Shown: positions 54,378 to 63,165 of the stretch, piece after piece | How positions within the stretch are numbered: position 1 is the first letter of the stretch | Layout of the letters: every line of letters begins with the position of its first letter | Assembly (NCBI RefSeq): GCF_029257255.1 | Contig: NZ_JARICI010000087.1 | Location: 1-64,000, forward strand | Length of the DNA stretch: 64,000 nt | Direction of reading: 5' to 3' | Origin: Sporosarcina sp. | GTDB lineage: Bacteria > Bacillota > Bacilli > Bacillales_A > Planococcaceae | Position numbers and translations under genes: made by a program | Notes under the pieces: generated by a model | Databases searched by the model: none | What the model was told of the DNA's origin: nothing | What the model saw: the letters and a program-made list of their open reading frames with translations, nothing else

Positions 54378-55479
54378 TGGCACGTTCCTTCACCCATTGC
54401 TGCATCCGGTTCAAGTCAAATCCTAAACCAAATCCGTTGCCAAACTCTATTACAGAGCCTTTGTACACGATCCCCCCACAATTAAACACATCCGCCAATA
54501 AAAGCGGTGCATCTAAATCCGTACGCGTAACATTTGGCTGGCTCGCTGCAAAATGAGCGGCTGCCGTCACACCGACAGCTGTCTCCATCATACTGCCCGT
54601 CATACATTCCACTCCATAGCTTTGCGCCATTGCATTGATTTTCAACGCTTCGTGGATCCCCCCCGACTTCATCAATTTGATATTCAGCAAATCGGCAGCG
54701 TGCATTTCAAGCAACCTTCTTGCATCAGCTGCGGAAAACAATGATTCATCTGCCATGATCAAAGTATCCGTTCGCTTCGTCACTTCACGCAGTCCCTCAA
54801 GATCATTCGCTGCAACTGGCTGCTCAACCAGTTCGATATCCATGCCGTCGTCTTCAAGCTGACGGATGATCCGGATTGCTTCCTTTGGTTTCCAACCTTG
54901 ATTAGCGTCTAGCCGAAGCACAATACTCGGTCCGACTTCCCGTCGAATAGCCTGGATTCTTGCACGCTCTTCCTGAAAATTCCCTGTACCGATTTTTATC
55001 TTCAGTACAGAGAATCCTTTTGCCGCATGTTCCGTTGCTTCTTTCACCATATCTTCCGGGGCGCCCACACTGACCGTCAAATCGGTCGTCAAGCGGTCGT
55101 TGTATCCCCCAAGCATCTGCACTAATGGAAGACCGCATTGCTGCGCTAGTATGTCGTGAATCGCCATATCAACTGCTGCCTTAGCGCTCGTGTTGCCTAG
55201 CAATGAACGCTGAACTTTTTCAAACAGCACTTCACGCCTTGTCACGTCCTCTCCAATTAAAACCGGTCCAAGCACTCGGTCAATAGCATAGCGTATACTT
55301 CCGAACGTCTCCCCGGTGATCACGTGAGTCGGCACAGCTTCCCCCCAGCCGATTAAACCGGTTTCCAACGTGACCTTCACAATAATTGATTGCACATTAT
55401 GAACGGCCCGCAATGCCGTGACAAACGGTTTCGTAAGCTTTGACTGCACCACAAATGTTTCGACGGTGCGAATGTTCAT
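54370..55479 (-). CDS. ykfB: L-Ala-D/L-Glu epimerase (YkfB)
   Basis: An enolase-superfamily enzyme that turns L-Ala-D-Glu from murein into L-Ala-L-Glu. The 369 residues show the muconate-lactonizing barrel: the catalytic lysines in VLKIKIG, metal ligands in LRLDANQGW, VEQPV and ADESL, and the second lysine in LNIKLMKSGG. It directly follows ykfA (stop and start almost touching) and overlaps ykfC, the order of the Bacillus ykf operon. Confidence 0.93.
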   Translation of the reverse strand: MNIRTVETFVVQSKLTKPFVTALRAVHNVQSIIVKVTLETGLIGWGEAVPTHVITGETFGSIRYAIDRVLGPVLIGEDVTRREVLFEKVQRSLLGNTSAKAAVDMAIHDILAQQCGLPLVQMLGGYNDRLTTDLTVSVGAPEDMVKEATEHAAKGFSVLKIKIGTGNFQEERARIQAIRREVGPSIVLRLDANQGWKPKEAIRIIRQLEDDGMDIELVEQPVAANDLEGLREVTKRTDTLIMADESLFSAADARRLLEMHAADLLNIKLMKSGGIHEALKINAMAQSYGVECMTGSMMETAVGVTAAAHFAASQPNVTRTDLDAPLLLADVFNCGGIVYKGSVIEFGNGFGLGFDLNRMQQWVKERANE

Positions 55480-56400
55480 TCATTCCACTCCCGGTAAGAT
55501 AGTGAGCGTCCTTTCATTCGCATTCAAACGCCCTTTGACGCCGAGCGGTATGGCGATATTCGGTTCGCAGTGTCCCATTTGGAAGCCCTCTACGACCGGC
55601 TTGCCCAGATCTTTGAAATAGTGAGCAAACACTTCGTCAAGTGTCAGCGACTTCTCTGGATTGGAAGGCTCCGCTTTTGCAAAATCACCTATGATTATCC
55701 CTGATGCTTCACGCAGCTTGCCCGCCAAACGAAGCTGATTCAGCAAACGATCCACTTTATATGGCTCTTCCCCGACATCCTCAATGAACAGTAATTTTTG
55801 ATTCGTCTCTATTTCAAATTCACTGCCAAGGCTGTTCGCTAACTGTGTTAAGTTACCGCCGACTACTTCTCCTTCCGCTATGCCCGCGCTCAGTGCTTTA
55901 AGCGGAGAAATCGCTTCTGTATAATGCACTTCGACAGGTTCAAACAGCTGCCCGAACATCTTCCCTGACAGTTCGTGGAATTCATCTTTTGCCACACAGG
56001 AAGCAAGCATCGGGCCATGAAACGTCACAAGCCCTGCACCTTGGCGAATTGCCGTATGCAGATAGGTGATATCACTGAATCCCCAAAACGCTTTCGGATG
56101 TTCGTGAATTAACTCCATATCCAGACGATCCGCAAAGCGTGCTGACCCATAACCGCCGCCAGCGCATAGGATTCCTTTCACCTCAGGATCACGGAACATA
56201 TCATGCAGATCAGCAAGACGTTCCTCATCGGTCCCTGCTAGATAGCCGTTCTTTTTATAGACAGAGTGCCCGATTTTATAACGCAGTCCGAGCTGTTCCA
56301 AAAATGAAAACGAACGCTCCACGTCTGCCTGCGCGACGGGACTCGCCGGCGCCACAATTCCAATTACATCACCTTTTACTAAACGATTAGGACGGATCAT
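55480..56400 (-). CDS. ykfA: LD-carboxypeptidase (YkfA, S66 family)
   Basis: Removes the terminal D-Ala from murein tetrapeptides. The 306-residue product has the S66 nucleophile in CAGGGYGSARF (Ser near residue 100), VTFHGPML and GGNLTQLANSLG; the Glu/His dyad lies in the C-terminal half (LFIEDVGEEPYKVDR; MGHCEPNIAIPLG). The ATG at 56400 with AAAGGGTG nine bases upstream is chosen; nearby GTG/ATG codons to 56412 sit on that ribosome site. Acts before YkfB and YkfC. Confidence 0.92.
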   Translation of the reverse strand: MIRPNRLVKGDVIGIVAPASPVAQADVERSFSFLEQLGLRYKIGHSVYKKNGYLAGTDEERLADLHDMFRDPEVKGILCAGGGYGSARFADRLDMELIHEHPKAFWGFSDITYLHTAIRQGAGLVTFHGPMLASCVAKDEFHELSGKMFGQLFEPVEVHYTEAISPLKALSAGIAEGEVVGGNLTQLANSLGSEFEIETNQKLLFIEDVGEEPYKVDRLLNQLRLAGKLREASGIIIGDFAKAEPSNPEKSLTLDEVFAHYFKDLGKPVVEGFQMGHCEPNIAIPLGVKGRLNANERTLTILPGVE

Positions 56401-56456
56401 ACTAGTCATCACCCTTTCTGTGTCCTACTTTATCATATTCAATGCGGTACGCAGAT

Positions 56457-56493
56457 AAAACCGCAGTTTCATCTACGCGAAAACTGCGGTTTT
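56457..56493 (-). terminator. Hairpin terminator between oppA and ykfA
   Basis: AAAACCGCAGTTT and AAACTGCGGTTTT, a 13-bp perfect stem with T/A tails on both strands. It would end part of the opp transcript after array B and before ykfA. Confidence 0.85.
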
Positions 56494-56501
56494 TGAGGTG
56501 C

Positions 56502-56635
56502 TATGAGCGCGCGGGTTGGGGTTATGATCACGGACGCTTGCTGTATGGGCGTGTAACGGAAGGTTATGATCACGCGCGCGTGGTGTATGAGCGCCGCCAC
56601 GGTTGCTATGATTACTTGACCGCTATGTATGAGCG
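56502..56635 (+). repeat. 21-bp-phased motif array B (most regular)
   Basis: Seven octamers begin at 56502, 56523, 56544, 56565, 56586, 56607 and 56628, every step exactly 21 bases. They alternate strictly: TATGAGCG, TATGATCA, TATGGGCG, TATGATCA, TATGAGCG, TATGATTA, TATGAGCG. The 13-base spacers differ from unit to unit. It occupies the gap between the oppA stop and the terminator before ykfA. Plus and minus frames happen to stay open because 21 is a multiple of three, but no start or ribosome site supports translation. Confidence 0.88.
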
Positions 56636-56652
56636 CACCCCACAAATTTCGT

Positions 56653-58395
56653 TCATTCTGACACGCCCCACTTCCAAACGCGGCTATTCTCCGACTTTGG
56701 ATCAATCGAATAATTAACAACCCGCTTATTCACACCCAAAATTTCATAGCGATACAGTGTCGGCGCAAGTGGCACGTCTTCTACCATCAACGCCTGCCAC
56801 TCGTTATAGATTTCACGCCTTTCCTGCGAATCAAATGCCGCTTCAGAAGTTCCTAATTCAAGCAGCTCATCATTCTTCTCACTCACATACCGTGAGTAAT
56901 TAAACAGTGCCTTGCGTCCGTAAAGACCGGATGGATCCGGATCAGACCCGGCACCCCAGGCTCCCTGGAATATATCCACCTTCGGATCATCCGATTTCAC
57001 CAGGTCGTAAAATGCATTAAAATCATGCAGTCTTCCGTCCGTCAGTTCCACTTTCAGTCCGACATCTGCCCAATTTTGAATATAGTACATAGCGACAGGC
57101 TCCGCCGAATCTCCTCCTGCCATCGAGGCAAAACGCAAAGTGAACGGCTGGCCTTCCGGTTCTTCCCGGAAACCATCACCGCTCACGTCAAGATAGCCTG
57201 CTTCATCGAGCAGTGCATTCGCTTTTTCCGGGTCATATGGACGGCCGGCATTTCCCTTATCATGATACGTATCTAAAACTGGCACAATCAGTGTGGAAGC
57301 AGGGAAACGCAGTCCGTGATAGACATATTTTCCGACCGACTCATTATCCATCGCGTGCCACATCGCCTGCCGCACTAATTTATTCGAAAGTTTCGCTTTA
57401 GGATCCATTCGGTTTTCCTTTTTCTCCTCATCCCATCTGCCCAGCTTGAATCCTATATAGGTGTATGCCAGATCGATATCTCCTAGCAACTCAATATTGC
57501 CTAGCTGCTTTACCGCTTCTGTCTGGTCTGCCGGGATTCTCGCTATATCGATATCCCCACGTTTCAGCGACTCGGTCACAATCGCTTCATTCACCGTCTT
57601 CAATACAACAGATTCAAGCTGCGGCTGTCCTCTCCAGTAGTTTTCATTGCGTTCCAATAAAACAGATTCACCGGGCACAATCTTGACGATTTTATACGGA
57701 CCGAAACCAATTGGCGTGACGCGTATTTTTTCCGAGGACTCCAATTCCTTCATTGTCAGCTCACCGCTTGTGACGTCACCTGTATGATGCCGCGGCACTG
57801 GTGACGACCAGAAACCTGACAGCATGGAAGGAGAAGCTGTAGTAAACGTTACGCTGATCGTCCGGTCATCCTGCACGCGTATACCCAAAATTTCTTTGGT
57901 ACGTCCATTATGGTAGTCATCCATGCCTTCCACGTTTTCTATCATGAATGTATAGCGTTCACCTGCATAATCGGGATGTCCAATCAGCTCATAAGCGTAC
58001 AGCAGATCACTTGCCTTCACAGGTTCTCCGTCATGCCAATACACACCGTCTTTTATCCGCAATGTAATCGTCCTGCGGTCTTCAGATAAAACGAATGATG
58101 CGGCTCCATCATTGGAAATTTCGAAATCACTGTTTGTTGAAAGTAGTGATTCATCAAACCAGTTCATGATTTCTGCATCAAATGAACCGCTGTAAAATGC
58201 ACGGCTCAGTGTTCCTTCAAACGGATCGGAACTGACTAACGCGACGACCATCTCACCGTCTACTATTGGCTTACTTTGATTGGATACTTCTAACGGAAAG
58301 GTGATTGGTCCTGCTTCCTGCGCTTGCGGTTGCATCGTACTGCAACCTGCGAGCACTATACATAAACTGATCAGTATCAGCAATTTTCCACGCAC
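56653..58395 (-). CDS. Oligopeptide ABC transporter binding lipoprotein
   Basis: A 580-residue SBP_bac_5 lipoprotein catching peptides outside the cell. The signal peptide ends in the lipobox VLAGC, and the family motif YAYELIGHPDYAGERYTF with the GSDPDPSG/YSRY region are present. The start is GTG, preceded at five bases by AAGGAGGAGA; no ATG fits. It lies downstream of oppC and upstream of ykfA. The downstream enzymes suggest murein peptides as ligand. Confidence 0.92.
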   Translation of the reverse strand: MRGKLLILISLCIVLAGCSTMQPQAQEAGPITFPLEVSNQSKPIVDGEMVVALVSSDPFEGTLSRAFYSGSFDAEIMNWFDESLLSTNSDFEISNDGAASFVLSEDRRTITLRIKDGVYWHDGEPVKASDLLYAYELIGHPDYAGERYTFMIENVEGMDDYHNGRTKEILGIRVQDDRTISVTFTTASPSMLSGFWSSPVPRHHTGDVTSGELTMKELESSEKIRVTPIGFGPYKIVKIVPGESVLLERNENYWRGQPQLESVVLKTVNEAIVTESLKRGDIDIARIPADQTEAVKQLGNIELLGDIDLAYTYIGFKLGRWDEEKKENRMDPKAKLSNKLVRQAMWHAMDNESVGKYVYHGLRFPASTLIVPVLDTYHDKGNAGRPYDPEKANALLDEAGYLDVSGDGFREEPEGQPFTLRFASMAGGDSAEPVAMYYIQNWADVGLKVELTDGRLHDFNAFYDLVKSDDPKVDIFQGAWGAGSDPDPSGLYGRKALFNYSRYVSEKNDELLELGTSEAAFDSQERREIYNEWQALMVEDVPLAPTLYRYEILGVNKRVVNYSIDPKSENSRVWKWGVSE

Positions 58396-58411
58396 ATCGT
58401 TCTCCTCCTTA

Positions 58412-59308
58412 TCAAGCTCGCTGTCTCGCATCTGCTGCCCGTTTGACAGCCTGGCCAATATAATTAATGCACAGCATGATCACTAAAATCAGCAGAGCAG
58501 CCGGCAGCCAGACCCACCATTTGTTTTGGACAATATCAGGATTTTTAGCCAGGGCAATCAATGTTCCTAGTGAAGGCGTACCTGACGGCAGACCAAACCC
58601 CAGAAATGTCAGCCCGGTTTCCAAGCCAATATTACCGGCCAGTGTCAGTGTCATATTGACAATAATAAGTGAGCTCAAATTCGGCAGCATCTCAAACAAG
58701 ATGATTTTCCAATTTGGCGTACCAAGTGTTTTGGAAGCACTGATATAATCCAGTTCCCGTTCCGCAAGCCCTCTCGACCGAATAAGACGCGCTTTGCCGA
58801 ACCAAGCGAATATACTCATAATGAAAATGAAGTGATAGACGGTGTAATTCGGCACCAGCACGACGAAGACAATAATAATCATCAGTGATGGTAAAATCAT
58901 CAGAAAATCAAGGATGCGGCTAATGATTTGATCGGCCCACCCGCCGTAATACCCGGCAATCAGACCGATTGTCAAACCGTACAAACTGGACAACAGTGTA
59001 ACGCAAATACCGATAGTCAAGGAATTTCGCGCACCGAGCAGCAGCTGACCAAAGACATCTCTGCCTCCATCGTCTGTGCCGAGCCAATGAGTAAATGATG
59101 GCGGCCAGTAGATTCTGGAGAGTTCAATTCGGTTCACACGTTCTATCGAAAGAAAGAGAGGGGAAAGATAGGCAATGGCAATAATCGTGATTAGTATGAT
59201 AGCTGACATACATGCCATTCGATCTTGACGAACTTCAGCTACTATTTTCGACAGAAAGGAAGAATGACCTGAATTTTTATGCTGTTCCACTTCATTCAAC
59301 CGCTCCAT
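58412..59308 (-). CDS. Oligopeptide ABC transporter permease OppC-like
   Basis: A 298-residue permease with an N-terminal OppC-N segment (ILITIIAIAYLSPLF), five further membrane spans and the EAA loop RSRGLAERELDYISASKTLG. WLGTDDGGRDVFGQLLLGAR is the OppC signature. AGGAGGGGG precedes the ATG. It pairs with the OppB-like permease immediately upstream. Confidence 0.93.
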   Translation of the reverse strand: MERLNEVEQHKNSGHSSFLSKIVAEVRQDRMACMSAIILITIIAIAYLSPLFLSIERVNRIELSRIYWPPSFTHWLGTDDGGRDVFGQLLLGARNSLTIGICVTLLSSLYGLTIGLIAGYYGGWADQIISRILDFLMILPSLMIIIVFVVLVPNYTVYHFIFIMSIFAWFGKARLIRSRGLAERELDYISASKTLGTPNWKIILFEMLPNLSSLIIVNMTLTLAGNIGLETGLTFLGFGLPSGTPSLGTLIALAKNPDIVQNKWWVWLPAALLILVIMLCINYIGQAVKRAADARQRA

Positions 59309-59322
59309 ACGCTCCCCCTCCT

Positions 59323-60291
59323 TTATCCGAAACGAATCCGCGGGTCCGCGATGCGCAAAATGATGTCAGACAGCATGGTTCCGACAATTACCGCCGCTCC
59401 TGAGATGAGCACAAGCGCAGTCACTACCGTGAAATCACGCGTCATAATAGAATCAATGAAAAGTCTTCCAAGACCCGGATAGCTGAAGATCGTCTCAATA
59501 AACACCGATCCCGCAATCAGTCCGGTGATTTCATAGCCTAAAAACGCAGCGATTGGCAAAATCGAATGACGCAAAATATGATTCCGGTACACTGCGTTCT
59601 CAGGCACCCCTTTTGCACGAGCCGTCTTCACGAAGTCCTTCATTTTCGTATCAATCATTTCATTGCGCAAATACTGCACAGTGGAATACGTCAGCAGCAA
59701 GGAACCTGACAGCACAGGCAACACTAAGTGTTTCAGCTTATCCAAAACATACTCGGGCGTTTCTTCAGCAATCCGAATATCGACACTGCCGCCGCTCGGA
59801 AACCAATTCAGCACAAAGCCAAAGACATACAGCATCAACAATGCAAATACGAAAACCGGTGTGGCGAATGAAATATAGTTATACGTCACGATGAACTGAT
59901 CCGCCCAGCTTCTAGTCCACCTGCCCGCAATCATCCCGAGCGGAATCGCAATGCTGTACGTCACAACTAATGTTGAGACAGAGAGCCAGATGGTGTTTTC
60001 AATCCGCCCTGCCAACAGCTGTGTAACCGGCTGTTTATGCACAAATGACTGACCAAAATCACCGTGAAGTGCATCGCGAATCCAGCGGCCGTATTGTACA
60101 ATCCACGGATCATTCAAGCCATGCTGTTCCCTTATTTTTTCCATCTGTTCCGCTGACACATTCGGTTTCCCCATAAACGCTCCCGACACAGCATCCCCGG
60201 GCATCTGTTTCGCCAAAAAGAATATCAGAATACTCAAGAGCAGTAGTTGCGGAATCATCAGTAAGGTCCTTTTCAAAATAAATGTCAGCAC
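59323..60291 (-). CDS. Oligopeptide ABC transporter permease OppB-like
   Basis: A 322-residue permease with six membrane spans, the N-terminal LKRTLLMIPQLLLLSILIFF and HGLNDPWIVQYGRWIRDALH GDFG features of OppB, and the EAA loop VKTARAKGVPENAVYRNHIL. The start is GTG with AAGGAGG seven bases upstream. Third gene of the transporter operon. Confidence 0.93.
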   Translation of the reverse strand: MLTFILKRTLLMIPQLLLLSILIFFLAKQMPGDAVSGAFMGKPNVSAEQMEKIREQHGLNDPWIVQYGRWIRDALHGDFGQSFVHKQPVTQLLAGRIENTIWLSVSTLVVTYSIAIPLGMIAGRWTRSWADQFIVTYNYISFATPVFVFALLMLYVFGFVLNWFPSGGSVDIRIAEETPEYVLDKLKHLVLPVLSGSLLLTYSTVQYLRNEMIDTKMKDFVKTARAKGVPENAVYRNHILRHSILPIAAFLGYEITGLIAGSVFIETIFSYPGLGRLFIDSIMTRDFTVVTALVLISGAAVIVGTMLSDIILRIADPRIRFG

Positions 60292-60308
60292 GCCTTCGCC
60301 TCCTTACT

Positions 60309-61232
60309 TTACAGCCGCGCCCAGTGCGTATCCGAAATTTGCTGTAAATCCGCTGATCTGCCTTCCGAATCAAAAAACGTATCCGCCAGCTCATCAAATT
60401 CTTTATTTATTTGCAGTCGTTGTTTCATTTTCTCTTGTCTTTTCTCTGGATCCATTTCAGGCATTGCAACGAGTAATCGTTTCGTATAAAGATGCTTCGG
60501 CCGTTCGAAAATATCTTCAACGGTTCCTTCCTCTACTAAACGACCTTTATACATGATGCCGATCCGGTCGCATATATGTTGGACCACTCCCAAGTCATGC
60601 GAAATAAAAAGCATCGTCAGCCCAAATTCTTCTTGGATCTCTTTCATGAAATTCAGCACCTGCGCCTGCACGGAGACGTCCAGCGCAGATACAGGTTCAT
60701 CGGCAATTACTAACTGCGGCTGTAGAGCCATGGCACGTGCAATCCCGATGCGCTGACGCTGGCCGCCTGAAAACTGGTGCGGATACTGATAAACCGACTC
60801 TTCATTCAAGCCAACCCGCTGTACAAGTTCCAGGACCTTCGCCAGTTCATCCGCTTTAGATAGCCTTTCGAAATTACGCAATGGCTCCGCAATAATATTC
60901 CAGACATTTTTTCTCGGATTTAACGAAGAATAAGGATCCTGGAAGATCATTTGAATTTCTTTCATTTGCTGCTTGCGTGCTTTTCTGGAGAGCTGTGACA
61001 AATCACATCCCTGGAAAAGAATTTGACCTGCATTCAGCTGATTTAAACCAATGATCGCTCTTGCCGCCGTCGACTTCCCGCAGCCTGATTCTCCAACCAG
61101 CCCGTATATTTCACCTTGCCGGAGTTCAAGGCTTAATTGATCAATGACAGGAATAACAGCACCCCTACGTTTTAAAAAACTACCGGTTTTGGAATAATGA
61201 ACGGATACATCACGTAGCTGCAGCAGAGGCAT
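60309..61232 (-). CDS. Oligopeptide ABC transporter ATPase OppF-like
   Basis: A 307-residue ATPase with Walker A GESGCGKST, Q-loop MIFQDPYSSLNPR, signature FSGGQRQRIGIARAM, Walker B LVIADEPVSALD, switch His in FISHDLGVV and the oligopeptide-transporter C-terminal segment (YTKRLLVAMPEMDP). The ATG at 61232 is chosen because the family starts here and GGAAG lies upstream. It overlaps the OppD-like gene by 23 bases. Bacillus ykfD is a protein of this type in the ykf operon. Confidence 0.92.
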   Translation of the reverse strand: MPLLQLRDVSVHYSKTGSFLKRRGAVIPVIDQLSLELRQGEIYGLVGESGCGKSTAARAIIGLNQLNAGQILFQGCDLSQLSRKARKQQMKEIQMIFQDPYSSLNPRKNVWNIIAEPLRNFERLSKADELAKVLELVQRVGLNEESVYQYPHQFSGGQRQRIGIARAMALQPQLVIADEPVSALDVSVQAQVLNFMKEIQEEFGLTMLFISHDLGVVQHICDRIGIMYKGRLVEEGTVEDIFERPKHLYTKRLLVAMPEMDPEKRQEKMKQRLQINKEFDELADTFFDSEGRSADLQQISDTHWARL

Positions 61233-62232
61233 CTTTTTCTTCCTTTCCGTCTGATAAATAGAAATGCCGATAGCAGCTGCAGCGTACGAAATGGCCAGGC
61301 GCAATTTCCTGAAGCACCGGTTCTGCATCATGATTTTCCTCGGTAATCCATGGGATACGGGCTGCAAAACGGCAACCCGTACGCTCCAGATTTTCAATGG
61401 CCGGCACGACTCCTTCTATCACATGCAGTTTTTGCCTTTTTTCAATAGAAGACGGAAGTGAATGAAACAAGGATTGTGTATAAGGATGACGCGGCTGATG
61501 AAACAATTCATTCACAGGAGCTAGTTCAACAATTTCTCCTGCATACATGACCGCCACTCGATCCGCCATTTCTGCTACCACACCTAAATCATGTGTAATC
61601 AATAAAATGCCCGTTTGCGATTGCTGCTGCAGCTCTTTCATCAGCTCCAGGATTTGCGCTTGCACTGTCACATCGAGCGCCGTCGTCGGTTCATCTGCAA
61701 CAAGCAGGACTGGATCACAAGCCAATGCCATTGCAATTAAAATTCTCTGTCGCATGCCGCCCGATAGTTCATGGGGATATTGTTGATAGACATGTTCATA
61801 CTTTTGGATTCCTACACGTTTCAGCAGTTCTAGTGTTCGCTGTTTTCTCTGTTTTGTGGATAACGTCGTATGGTATTTCATAGGTTCTTCGATTTGCCGT
61901 CCTACTTTCCACAATGGATGCAGGGCGGTCATTGGATCCTGAAAGATCATCGCGAGTTGTTTACCGCGTATTTGATTGAGTTCTGAAGTGGACAGCTGCA
62001 AAAGATCGCGTCCAAGAAAGCCGATCGAACCTTCCACCGCTGTTTGATCTGGCGGATGCAAGCCCATGATCGACAGCGCGAGTGCACTTTTCCCGCAGCC
62101 CGATTCACCGACGATGGCGAGTACTTCATTTCTGTGGATAGTCAACGATATTCCGTCAACTGCTCTATGAAATCTGCCGTTAATTCGAAAAGATGTCCGG
62201 AGATTGTGGATAGTCAGCAAGTTATCCTCCAC
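61210..62232 (-). CDS. Oligopeptide ABC transporter ATPase OppD-like
   Basis: A 340-residue ATPase with Walker A GESGCGKSA, Q-loop MIFQDPMTALHPLWKVG, signature LSGGMRQRILIAMAL, Walker B LLVADEPTTALD and switch His in LITHDLGVV. The C-terminal cysteine-bearing segment (TGCRFAARIP ... VRCSCYRHF) resembles the Fe-S or zinc site of OppD/DppD proteins, although the spacing is unusual. The start is GTG with AAAGGAG eight bases upstream. It is the first gene of the opp-ykf operon; a weak promoter TTGTCC-N17-CATAAC lies about 60-90 bases upstream. Confidence 0.92.
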   Translation of the reverse strand: MEDNLLTIHNLRTSFRINGRFHRAVDGISLTIHRNEVLAIVGESGCGKSALALSIMGLHPPDQTAVEGSIGFLGRDLLQLSTSELNQIRGKQLAMIFQDPMTALHPLWKVGRQIEEPMKYHTTLSTKQRKQRTLELLKRVGIQKYEHVYQQYPHELSGGMRQRILIAMALACDPVLLVADEPTTALDVTVQAQILELMKELQQQSQTGILLITHDLGVVAEMADRVAVMYAGEIVELAPVNELFHQPRHPYTQSLFHSLPSSIEKRQKLHVIEGVVPAIENLERTGCRFAARIPWITEENHDAEPVLQEIAPGHFVRCSCYRHFYLSDGKEEKDASAAAT

Positions 62233-62324
62233 ATGATCAACTCCTTTGCGGATAGTGTGAATAGTTCTGGGGAAATTATGCATGAGGATTAAATAGTTAT
62301 GCACATTTCCAGTTTTGTGGACAA

Positions 62325-62363
62325 CAAAAAACCGAATAACTGAATTCCTCCAGTCATTCGGTT
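62325..62363 (-). terminator. Terminator after trpA
   Basis: Minus strand: ACCGAATGACTG and CAGTTATTCGGT pair over 12 bp (one mismatch), followed by TTTTTTG. It ends the trp operon just before the opp promoter region. Confidence 0.92.
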
Positions 62364-62373
62364 CCGTTTGAAA

Positions 62374-63165
62374 TTATAATGTGGATACTTGATGTTTCGA
62401 AGCATCGATCAATGCAGTAATTTTCTCTAACTCATTTTCATGCAGAGCCGTGACGATCGCACTGCCGACAATAACACCGTCAGCTAAAGCACCAAGTGTC
62501 TGCACATGGTCCGGAGTGGAAATACCGAATCCAGCTAACACTGGAACGGAGCTTACCTTTTTCAGTTTCTGCAAATGCGCTTCCAATCCTTCATTGAATG
62601 AATCTCGCACCCCAGTAATGCCGTTCACCGTCACTGCGTAAACAAATCCTTCTGCAGCTTCTGCGATAGCTTTAATCCTTGCGGCTGTACTAGTCAACGA
62701 GATCAGCTGAACGAGTGCTACGTCTGAATCCCTCAACGCATCCTTCAGCAATCCACTTTCTTCTAACGGCAGATCCGGAATAATCAGTCCGTACACGCCG
62801 CTGTTCTCACAGTCCGCAGCAATTTTATTCAATCCATAGCTCAGCACCGGATTCAAATACGTCATGATCACAAGCGGAACAGTCACTTCTTCTTTAAATG
62901 AAGCCAGTTCGTTCATCACTTTACGCAGCGTGACACCTTCTGCCAAAGCACGTTCGCCTGCCTGCTGAATCACTTCCCCGTCCGCCACCGGATCAGAGAA
63001 CGGAATGCCAACTTCAATAGCCGTAGCGCCTGCTTCCTGCAAAAACAGAATCGTCTTTTTTAGCGTCTGCAAACCGCCGTCGCCTGCCATGATGTAGGGT
63101 ACGAATGCCTTATCACCTTGTTCATTACATCCTAAAATTGCTTGTTTCACTCGCTGTTTTGTCAT
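62374..63165 (-). CDS. trpA: Tryptophan synthase alpha subunit
   Basis: Cleaves indole-3-glycerol phosphate to indole, which is channelled to TrpB. The 263-residue TIM barrel shows the catalytic Glu in [15 protein letters not shown] (near residue 51) and Asp further on (near 62), with the phosphate-binding GFGIS and [10 protein letters not shown]. Its ATG overlaps the trpB stop by four bases. Last gene of the trp operon. Confidence 0.96.
   Translation of the reverse strand: MTKQRVKQAILGCNEQGDKAFVPYIMAGDGGLQTLKKTILFLQEAGATAIEVGIPFSDPVADGEVIQQAGERALAEGVTLRKVMNELASFKEEVTVPLVIMTYLNPVLSYGLNKIAADCENSGVYGLIIPDLPLEESGLLKDALRDSDVALVQLISLTSTAARIKAIAEAAEGFVYAVTVNGITGVRDSFNEGLEAHLQKLKKVSSVPVLAGFGISTPDHVQTLGALADGVIVGSAIVTALHENELEKITALIDASKHQVSTL

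Noticed and set aside
40718..56635. The phased arrays as CRISPR
   Set aside because: The repeated word is only 8 bp, spacers are 13 bp, copies are degenerate, and no cas gene is present.
56442..56717. Open frame over array B giving YERxxxx / YDHxxxx heptads
   Set aside because: The frame is open only because 21 bp is a multiple of three; no ribosome site, no matching frames at arrays A or C, and the opposite strand is equally open.
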